This document shows, in pieces, positions 57,542 to 64,000 of a stretch of DNA of 64,000 nucleotides (position 1 is the first letter of the stretch; each line of letters opens with the position of its first letter). Under the pieces are notes generated by a model. That model was not told the DNA's origin. It saw nothing but the letters and a program-made list of their open reading frames with translations, and made no database searches. The DNA is taken from the NCBI RefSeq assembly GCF_900177705.1, contig NZ_FXBA01000002.1, positions 124,001 through 188,000 on the forward strand, read 5' to 3'. The DNA comes from Fibrobacter sp. UWB15. Its GTDB lineage: Bacteria; Fibrobacterota; Fibrobacteria; Fibrobacterales; Fibrobacteraceae. The translations under genes and the position numbers were made by a program.

Positions 57542-58690
57542 CTATTGTTTTCCTCTTATTCTCTTATACATTTTATATAGTTTCCGGAGCAACCAAAATC
57601 TAACACAATAATTACAGGTTATTTCCCTTCTTAAAGTAATATCCTTGTGCTTAAGCCAATCTAGCAAACTTAGCCTAGTCGCCTTGCTCCTATTCAACGG
57701 CTTAAGCGGCGATTCCTGTCCAGCAATAGCCGCATCTAAGACATCTAACATTTTCGGGATACAAGTTCCAATATTCGAAAAATGAGAATTTGAATACTGC
57801 TGAGCCTCGCCTTGGTACTTATCGTAATCTGCAATTATTCCCGCGATACATTCAGTCAATTTTTCCTTCGTTGTCTTGATGACATAATCATAATCATTAG
57901 CAGGTTTTCTACTTGGCGTCGTATCAGGAATCAGCCAATTGTCAACAGAAACGGCAGGCTTTCCTAGCATGACCGATTCGCTCATGGTACTAGATTCCTC
58001 TGACACAAGAACATCGGAGAGCATTATTGCATCCAAAATACTGGTTTTCGGATTCATTTGTATAACACGAGGATTCCCCTTATGAAGCTCATACATCTCT
58101 TTAATGTTCGCCACTTGCTCTGGATAACAGTCCGGCCACGGAGCCTGTTTTATGAGAATATTGACATCCAATGGGAGCATCGACTGCACAAATTCATCTT
58201 GTTTGTGATCGTTCTCCCACGCAGGAGCATACAGAATCGTTCTTTTTTGAGGATCAAGGCCGACTTTTTCAGCCAACATTATTCTTTTCGCATCGTCTTT
58301 ATACTCAGCAAGTCTATCTGCCTTAGGCCACCCAGTAAGATACACGCCCTTTCTCGGGTTTGCGTAATAAAGCTGAGAGCATCGGTTCCAATTGTCCACC
58401 CAAACCTTACTCGGAAGAAAACCAACATCATACTTGTCCCACGGTTCCCTTAACCAAATATCCGGCCAATTACCATACTGCTGCATGATATCATGGAGCA
58501 TTATAACAGAGAATTTACTGAATTGGGGATGATTGATATGTTCGCAATACCATCCTATTTCACATTTTGCAAATTTATCATCTGTGATACGAGTCTTGTA
58601 CCCTCTCTTCTTCGCTTCTTCCGCAATCATCTCATATACTTGTTTCTGAACAGTATCTAAGTATACAAAAGTTATTTCCTTTTTAACCAT
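57542..58690 (-). CDS. CDP-glycerol glycerophosphotransferase-like protein
   Basis: A 382-residue GT-B-like protein of the TagB/TagF family. The C-terminal donor domain has LYAPAWEND (near 155), DILVSEESSTMSESVMLGKPAV (near 230) and the DNW-type segment, corresponding to the LxAPTW and DYSS/FEA motifs that bind CDP-glycerol. It differs from the other copy at 60179 in having SEESSTMSES. It may transfer a phospho-alcohol other than glycerol, possibly a CMP-activated phosphonate, but this is speculation. ATG 58690 has GTGAGG upstream; a GTG at 58702 is less likely. Confidence 0.7.
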   Translation of the reverse strand: MVKKEITFVYLDTVQKQVYEMIAEEAKKRGYKTRITDDKFAKCEIGWYCEHINHPQFSKFSVIMLHDIMQQYGNWPDIWLREPWDKYDVGFLPSKVWVDNWNRCSQLYYANPRKGVYLTGWPKADRLAEYKDDAKRIMLAEKVGLDPQKRTILYAPAWENDHKQDEFVQSMLPLDVNILIKQAPWPDCYPEQVANIKEMYELHKGNPRVIQMNPKTSILDAIMLSDVLVSEESSTMSESVMLGKPAVSVDNWLIPDTTPSRKPANDYDYVIKTTKEKLTECIAGIIADYDKYQGEAQQYSNSHFSNIGTCIPKMLDVLDAAIAGQESPLKPLNRSKATRLSLLDWLKHKDITLRREITCNYCVRFWLLRKLYKMYKRIRGKQ

Positions 58691-58757
58691 TATTTTCCTC
58701 ACTTCACAGAGTTCGGTTCTCCAATTAGAACAAATTTAAGCTATTATAACATCCATG

Positions 58758-60182
58758 TCAAGTAGCCTTGAGACCTTTCAGCATATTCACAAACTTTCTA
58801 CGCTTAAACAGGATCAACAATAAAACAAACACAGCTGCAATCCAACGAATATAATCGTAATCATACAAAATGGCAAATAATAATGACGAAGCAAAAACAA
58901 CCGAACAAATTACAATCATCCCCTTGATGTCGAAAACCCTTTCTTTCGTCATCTTTTTCATAAAGAAATAATGAAGAACCATAAACGCCATATAACACAC
59001 TTCTGTTGTATACGCAGCCGCAATAAATCCATATTTGGGAATAAACAAAAAGTTCAACGCCACATTAAGCACGGCGCCAGCAAAAGAGGCGACAGCCACA
59101 TAGGAAGTTTTCCCGATGTAAAATTCCACCGTTGAAAACAGACCATAGCAAAAGGTAAAATACGTTCCCATGACAACAGGAGGAATACACCATTTTGCTG
59201 GCATATACTCCGAGCCACCCATAATGAGAACAACTTCTGGAGCAAGAAGCATGACTATAGCCGACATGAGACCCAACAGAACACACAACATATTTGAAGT
59301 AACTGCTATGGAATGGTATTCGCCCGATTTAAGTTTCTTGTACATCCAGGGCACAAGGGAGCCATTTATGGAAGCAATTACTATAAGGATAATCTGACCG
59401 ATATTGTACGTCAAACTATAAATGCCCGCAAAAGACGTTCCACAAATATGGTCAATCATCAATCTGTCCGACTGAGCAAGAACAATCAATGATAAATAGT
59501 GGGGAATCAAAGGAATGTTAAATTTAAGACTTTCCCACCAAACTATTTTCGAGAAAAACGCACGGCCATCAACGAACTGTTTTACAAAAAAAATCATTCC
59601 TACAGCGATTTGCACATAAAGAAAGCCGTAAATAAGCGCATTAGCCCTAATATTCGTCAAGAAGAACATCAAAAGGCTTACCGCGGGAACAAGTATAGAG
59701 GCGAGTAACGTGATCGCGACCATACTCTTATACTTGTTTTCCACTCGCTGACGCACCGACCAAAATAAAAAGGACGGATTAAATATATAGTAAACAAACA
59801 GAGCTATTATAAGTTTTTCATCAAAGCCCGTGAGCCTGCGAAAAGGCTCAATGAACAGCATGACAATCAAAAAAGTCAATGCCGCTATCGCAGAACTTAA
59901 CCCTTGCATTTGAGCGGTGTACTTGTCTTTCGGCTCATCGTTTTTTACTAGCCCCCGAGTAAACACACCTGCAGACAAATTAAGCGTAGCAAATATCAAT
60001 ATCAAATCACGCCACGACTGAAAAACAGTATATGCACCATATTCCGAAGTGGTCAACAGACGAGTATACAAAGGAATTACAATAAAAGAAATTCCCTTTT
60101 GCACCAGATTGCAAAATAAGTACCAAAGAGAAGCTTTCGCTTCAATTGACAAGGAATTGTATTTCCTTAGGGCGCCGATCAT
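58758..60182 (-). CDS. wzx: Lipopolysaccharide/O-antigen flippase (Wzx, MATE/PST type)
   Basis: A 474-residue protein with about 12 to 14 hydrophobic helices starting at residue 18 (KASLWYLFCNLVQKGISFIVIPLYTRLL, the usual polysaccharide-transporter opening). It flips an undecaprenyl-linked repeat unit across the inner membrane, so cluster 2 is assembled by a Wzx/Wzy route. Its start overlaps the stop of the upstream CDP-glycerol-type transferase by four bases. Confidence 0.85.
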   Translation of the reverse strand: MIGALRKYNSLSIEAKASLWYLFCNLVQKGISFIVIPLYTRLLTTSEYGAYTVFQSWRDLILIFATLNLSAGVFTRGLVKNDEPKDKYTAQMQGLSSAIAALTFLIVMLFIEPFRRLTGFDEKLIIALFVYYIFNPSFLFWSVRQRVENKYKSMVAITLLASILVPAVSLLMFFLTNIRANALIYGFLYVQIAVGMIFFVKQFVDGRAFFSKIVWWESLKFNIPLIPHYLSLIVLAQSDRLMIDHICGTSFAGIYSLTYNIGQIILIVIASINGSLVPWMYKKLKSGEYHSIAVTSNMLCVLLGLMSAIVMLLAPEVVLIMGGSEYMPAKWCIPPVVMGTYFTFCYGLFSTVEFYIGKTSYVAVASFAGAVLNVALNFLFIPKYGFIAAAYTTEVCYMAFMVLHYFFMKKMTKERVFDIKGMIVICSVVFASSLLFAILYDYDYIRWIAAVFVLLLILFKRRKFVNMLKGLKAT

Positions 60183-61369
60183 TCCTTCTTATCCAATTTT
60201 TGTAAAATGAAATCCATTATTATTTTACAACTATCATTCGATTCATAAGCAATGAATTTATTTCGATTTTTTTGGCGACGCGCCTGTTCTAAATTGGGGT
60301 CGCAAATATTGTCCTTAATGGCGGCAAGCACTTCATCATGATTTGTCGCAACGGTTCCACAAGCAACATCCTCTATATCGTAATATAGGCCCCGATCCTT
60401 ATTCTTGTAGTACTCATAATCGTAGGCAAAATGGATAATAGGCCTATCGCAAATCAAGAAATCAAAAAAGCAACTAGAATAATCCGTTATCAAAACGTCT
60501 GTCCCTGCCAATAAAGTTTGCGCATCCAAATTAGGACATAAGAAAACTCGTTCATTAGAAAGTAACGACTCTTTTTCTCTGGAAATATCCTGATAATGCG
60601 ATTTTTCAATAAGGACAAAATCAAGGGTTTTTGCCAATTGATTCACAGACTGGCATAACGACGGTTCAAAAAAGGATTCCGCCTTTGCTTTTTTATCCCT
60701 AAAAGTCGGCATGTACACTACAATCTTGTGATCGTCATTCATTCCACAGGCTTCCAGCAAGGCCTTTCTAGATTTTTCACGAAAGGCGGCATCAAAGAGC
60801 ACTTGATTTCGAGGTTGCCCGACCTTAAGAATCGAGTCTGTCGACGCATTAAATGCGGATTGAGCTATTTTCGCATAACTATCAGAAGGCGTAATATAGA
60901 GGTCGTAATTGGCTAACTTTCGAACAAACCATTGCGTTAATTTCTCCATGAAATTCTTAGGCAAATCTACAGTATCATTACAGATTCTTTTCCAAGGAAC
61001 TCCATGCCACAATTGCACTTTATACGCCCCGGCCAACAAATTAAAGGAGCATAAGTCAAAATATCCCTGATTAACAAAAGCCACTCTTGCAGTAGCTACA
61101 TAAAACATGCCCTTGATAGAATTTCTCTTAACAATTTTGCAATCCAAACTGAATTGTTCCGGATTTCTTACCAGCCAAATCAATTCCAACTGAGGATTAC
61201 TGTTCTTGATAAAGTTATACATCGCCAACGAATTATCCGAAATCTGGTTACCGAACCAGGAGCCAAATACCCAGCGGTTTTTCTTTCGAGGCGAAAATTT
61301 CGAAATACAATATAGTAGATAATTAAGCAAATTATAGAAAAGCCAAAGATACTTATTTGTAATTACCAT
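60179..61369 (-). CDS. CDP-glycerol glycerophosphotransferase family protein (TagF/TagB-like)
   Basis: A 396-residue peripheral membrane transferase. The family series is clear: WVFGSWFGNQISDNS near 33, VNQGYFDL and KVQLWHGVPWKR near 100-125, IVVYMPTFRD near 213-222 and ITDYSSCFFDFLICDRPIIHFAYDYEYY near 290-318, the CDP-glycerol-binding region. It adds glycerol phosphate to a glycan. The TagD homologue at 62678 makes the donor CDP-glycerol, giving a consistent pair. A coding overlap couples it to the flippase. Confidence 0.88.
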   Translation of the reverse strand: MVITNKYLWLFYNLLNYLLYCISKFSPRKKNRWVFGSWFGNQISDNSLAMYNFIKNSNPQLELIWLVRNPEQFSLDCKIVKRNSIKGMFYVATARVAFVNQGYFDLCSFNLLAGAYKVQLWHGVPWKRICNDTVDLPKNFMEKLTQWFVRKLANYDLYITPSDSYAKIAQSAFNASTDSILKVGQPRNQVLFDAAFREKSRKALLEACGMNDDHKIVVYMPTFRDKKAKAESFFEPSLCQSVNQLAKTLDFVLIEKSHYQDISREKESLLSNERVFLCPNLDAQTLLAGTDVLITDYSSCFFDFLICDRPIIHFAYDYEYYKNKDRGLYYDIEDVACGTVATNHDEVLAAIKDNICDPNLEQARRQKNRNKFIAYESNDSCKIIMDFILQKLDKKE

Positions 61370-61391
61370 AAAACTAATCTTTTCCTTTCAA

Positions 61392-62699
61392 TTATTTTTT
61401 CTTTGAATAATCAAGACATGGCAAGCTTTGAAGCCCGTCTTTATACAAAATACAGAACAACAGGAACACCCAACACCAGTTGAACATAACATTATAGGTA
61501 ACGCCTTCTACTAGCAGACCCAAGAAAAACAAGCCATACCTATAATTCATCTTCGCGCCCTTAATAAAATGATAAAACAACCAAGAATAAAGCAAAATAA
61601 AGCCCAAATAGCCTCGGCTCCACAAATTATTGATAAAATCACATTCCACGACCCACGCATACTTACTATCAGCATACTGTCCGTAATAAAGGACCTGAGA
61701 ATAGCCACTAGATTTCAGTCCAAACCCCAAAAGATTTTTTTCTAAGGAATTGTTTTTCGTTATAAGCGGAATCGACGTCCAATACCTCGCATGTAGACGT
61801 GCACTTGATTCAGAATCCAAAACGTTACTAGTCAAACTATCACGGACACCAAGAACTTTGCCAACAACAATCTGATTATGTGCCCCCACAAAGATCACAG
61901 CAAGAATCGCAACAGCAAAAAGTACCATTTTACGACGAATCCTTACTCGAGAACGAAAAAAATCATTGTAAACGGTTCGAATAAATTCACAGGCCGCTAC
62001 CGCAACAAATCCCAAAAAGAGCGTTCTACTACCGCTCATGCAGCACATTCCGGCAAAGAGCAACTTCATCCACATTTTTTCACTAAGACAATAGCCCAAC
62101 AACATAAGAGGTGCAAAATTACCAGAATTCCAGCACATGCCACTAATTTTTAGATTTTCTTCCATTATCTGGCTGGCATTAGGCACCATATTCAAAATAT
62201 TAACGAATATGATGTTGTTTATATCGATATGAGCTAAGTAATAAGAAACAAATTGGAAATACCCCCAAGCCATCTGAAATACAGCAGCAACAAAAACCCC
62301 CCTCATATAATTGATTATCAAAGAGCTATTCTGCTGACCTGTATAAGCAAGAAAAAGGAATAAATAGAAAAAATCCCACAACAGTTCTGTCCACTGAGCA
62401 TTTTTCCACCATTCCGGAATATTACTCGTCAAGCAAGACACAACTGTACAAACGCTGCATATAACTATTAGCACATAAGGCACACATACACTGCGAACCC
62501 TAATCTTTCGAGTCACCAGCAGTTTAAACAGAACAACTGAAAACAGCAGAAACGTGAATATCGTAAAACCACCAATCTGAATGATTGGCATGGTTCCCAA
62601 AAAGCCGAATAAAAACAATAATTTTTTTTCTAAGCCACGAGAACGATCTTCATAGTTCATCGTCCCATCAAACAAAACTACTGATTCTTCTGTTCGCAT
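61392..62699 (-). CDS. wzy: O-antigen polymerase/ligase-like membrane protein (Wzy)
   Basis: A 435-residue protein with about ten to twelve hydrophobic helices and a large periplasmic loop near residues 285-345, typical of Wzy polymerases and WaaL-type ligases. These families have little sequence conservation, so the call rests on topology and on the adjacent wzx. Its start overlaps tagD by 22 bases, so it is part of the same unit. It would polymerise the glycan in the periplasm. Confidence 0.75.
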   Translation of the reverse strand: MRTEESVVLFDGTMNYEDRSRGLEKKLLFLFGFLGTMPIIQIGGFTIFTFLLFSVVLFKLLVTRKIRVRSVCVPYVLIVICSVCTVVSCLTSNIPEWWKNAQWTELLWDFFYLFLFLAYTGQQNSSLIINYMRGVFVAAVFQMAWGYFQFVSYYLAHIDINNIIFVNILNMVPNASQIMEENLKISGMCWNSGNFAPLMLLGYCLSEKMWMKLLFAGMCCMSGSRTLFLGFVAVAACEFIRTVYNDFFRSRVRIRRKMVLFAVAILAVIFVGAHNQIVVGKVLGVRDSLTSNVLDSESSARLHARYWTSIPLITKNNSLEKNLLGFGLKSSGYSQVLYYGQYADSKYAWVVECDFINNLWSRGYLGFILLYSWLFYHFIKGAKMNYRYGLFFLGLLVEGVTYNVMFNWCWVFLLFCILYKDGLQSLPCLDYSKKK

Positions 62700-63088
62700 G
62701 ATTTCAATTCTTGTTTGATTTGAGTCGTGCTAATTTCCGGAGTTCTAGGCAAGTAAACTACGTCAACGCCTTCATCCTTCAAAAAATCAAATTTTCCATC
62801 CCAATCATCGCCCATAACAAAAGTATCTATATGATATTCATGTACATCGGTTCTTTTTTGATTCCAATTTTCCTCAGGTATAACCAAATCAACATAGCGA
62901 ATAGCTTCTAACAAAGCCTTTCTTTTTTCATAACTGAAGTAGCATTTCTTTCGCTTTTCATTCCAGTTAAATTCATCCGTCGACAAAGCAACAACCAAAT
63001 AATCACCTAAAGCTTTCGCCCGCTTCAGCAAATTGATATGGCCATAATGCAGCAAATCAAAGGTGCCGTACGTGATAACTCGTTTCAT
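62678..63088 (-). CDS. tagD: Glycerol-3-phosphate cytidylyltransferase
   Basis: A 136-residue TagD protein: MKRVITYGTFDLLHYGHINLL contains the HYGH motif (14-17), RYVDLVIPEENW and GDDWDGKFD follow, and the end has the ISTTQIK motif. It makes CDP-glycerol for the transferase at 60179. It is a closer TagD match than the cytidylyltransferase at 4122. It overlaps the polymerase gene by 22 bases and follows the GT2 gene at the window edge. Confidence 0.93.
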   Translation of the reverse strand: MKRVITYGTFDLLHYGHINLLKRAKALGDYLVVALSTDEFNWNEKRKKCYFSYEKRKALLEAIRYVDLVIPEENWNQKRTDVHEYHIDTFVMGDDWDGKFDFLKDEGVDVVYLPRTPEISTTQIKQELKSCEQKNQ

Positions 63089-63110
63089 TCTATAACCTAC
63101 CTGTAAAATT

Positions 63111-64000
63111 TTAAAAGAGATGAAATAATATTTTGCAACGAATAGATAGCGTTGTTCGATCCCAAGGCTTATCGTGAGAATCCGAATGTTTCAAAAGCTG
63201 GATAGTCTTTTTATAGTTTCTTTTATAATCCCGAATCAATTCGACATCTTTTTGATACAGAGATTGCTTTTCACAAGCATTCAAACGAATAAACTGCTCC
63301 GCCAATTCGCTAATATCGTACGGTTCTTTTTTTACCAAAAGCTTAATTTTTTCAGCAATCCACTTGTGCGGGACAATTTTTTTATGACCAGCACCCACAA
63401 CATTATTTCCATGAATACGATGTAAAATACTAGGCTGACAATCGTACTTTACAGAGCCAATATATGAGGCCAAGGACAGCAACATACTATCATGCATCAT
63501 GACATTGTCCACATCAACCTTTTTTAACAAATCCATCATGGATTTATTGAAGGCCATGCAACAACCGGGTATTTGATTATACAACAAGCTTTTTATTGGC
63601 GTAAACAACGGAGTTTCTTTTATAAAAGCTTCTTCCTTAACATTCAATGCTTCATCTGTAACAGTATAATTTGAGCAATACACAGCGGCACTTTCAACAT
63701 TTCTTAGAGAAGAAGCTCCCCTTTCAATTTTGTCAGACAGCCAAACATCATCTTGATCAGCAAAAAAATAGTAGTCGGCACACCCAGCATCTTTAATCAA
63801 CTTCAAGAAGCTTTTTTGTGGCCCGACATTTTCGGCCCGTTGAACGACAATTTTCCGTAAATCGGTCTTAGGATATTTTTCCAAAAAAGAAACCGTATTG
63901 TCTGCGGAACCATCATCACGAACAAGTATTTCAATTTCACCATCATAAATCTGGCTGAAAATACTGTCTATCTGTTCCTGAATATGGAGCATTCCATTGT
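63111..64000 (-). CDS. Glycosyltransferase family 2, cut by the right edge of the window
   Basis: Only the portion up to the window end is present. The codons at the edge read Tyr-Asn-Gly before the ATG at 63992, completing the GT2 start TYNG, so the real start is a few residues outside. The visible part has QIDSIFSQIYDGEIEILVRDDGSADNT, DQDDVWLSDK (metal motif near residue 80) and QIPGCCMAFNKS, typical of rhamnosyltransferase-like GT2 enzymes. Donor and acceptor are unknown. It is the first gene of the visible minus-strand unit leading into tagD. Confidence 0.85.
   Translation of the reverse strand, partial: NGMLHIQEQIDSIFSQIYDGEIEILVRDDGSADNTVSFLEKYPKTDLRKIVVQRAENVGPQKSFLKLIKDAGCADYYFFADQDDVWLSDKIERGASSLRNVESAAVYCSNYTVTDEALNVKEEAFIKETPLFTPIKSLLYNQIPGCCMAFNKSMMDLLKKVDVDNVMMHDSMLLSLASYIGSVKYDCQPSILHRIHGNNVVGAGHKKIVPHKWIAEKIKLLVKKEPYDISELAEQFIRLNACEKQSLYQKDVELIRDYKRNYKKTIQLLKHSDSHDKPWDRTTLSIRCKILFHLF

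Noticed and set aside
1-64000. tRNA or rRNA genes
   Set aside because: I noticed no cloverleaf-like or rRNA-like sequence in the intergenic gaps on reading; a dedicated scan was not possible.

Overview
The window looks like a chromosomal piece of a Fibrobacter-type bacterium (phylum Fibrobacterota). The clearest sign is the TIGR02147-family protein at 33325-34167, a family first described as a Fibrobacter succinogenes paralogue set, here coupled to a LamG lipoprotein. Gram-negative secretion signals, two type IV pilin-like proteins, a CotH-kinase lipoprotein and an abundance of small dispersed intergenic repeats fit that. Base composition is uneven by eye: housekeeping genes are GC-rich, while the surface-glycan genes at 3181-10560 and 53779-64000 are AT-rich, as expected of exchangeable polysaccharide loci.

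Layout. 1-1736: two defence-like or unknown genes (AbiC-like, DUF4238). 1875-16057: surface glycan cluster 1, with an O-antigen ABC exporter ATPase (Wzt-like, mosaic), LicD, a cytidylyltransferase, a methyltransferase, a GlfT2-like galactofuranosyltransferase, UDP-galactopyranose mutase, an acyltransferase, GT2 and GT4 enzymes, a GT-C-like membrane protein and two convergent LTA-synthase-like phosphotransferases. 16120-18993: two pilin-like genes either side of an Rpn-family pseudogene. 19073-47470: mostly housekeeping, comprising hinT, an AAA ATPase, recO-panB, a lysine/alanine-repeat histone-like protein, ppx, rluB, phosphatases, a B12-binding radical SAM enzyme, argBD, a ferredoxin, tex, queF plus queuosine-precursor transporter behind a probable preQ1-I riboswitch, sstT, a membrane GT2, a topoisomerase III, a GH3 enzyme, a DnaQ-like exonuclease and a CotH lipoprotein. 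47651-64000: glycan cluster 2.

Cluster 2 begins with a strong sigma70-like promoter and a six-gene GC-rich run: PEP mutase with an N-terminal cytidylyltransferase-like domain, phosphonopyruvate decarboxylase, metallophosphoesterase, SDR epimerase/reductase, sugar-type nucleotidyltransferase and a Rossmann dehydrogenase. It encodes phosphonate (C-P) formation up to phosphonoacetaldehyde, but no 2-AEP transaminase is present in the window. It runs directly into a complete GDP-D-glycero-alpha-D-manno-heptose set (hddA, gmhA, hddC, gmhB). The opposite strand then carries a WecG/TagA-type transferase, two CDP-glycerol glycerophosphotransferase-like proteins, a flippase, a polymerase, TagD and a GT2 cut by the window edge. 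The inferred product is a Wzx/Wzy-assembled heptose-containing glycan with phospho-glycerol and probably phosphonate decoration; the exact phosphonate is not predictable from known pathways and is the best candidate here for new chemistry.

Other notable items are a duplicated hinT 5' end that now forms a leader upstream of recO, several families of short dispersed repeats (one extending and one apparently inserted into coding sequence), a decayed BrnT-like toxin beside an intact antitoxin, and many genes whose -10-like box lies only about 7-15 bases before the start codon, suggesting leaderless transcripts. No rRNA, tRNA, CRISPR array or intact insertion sequence was recognised.
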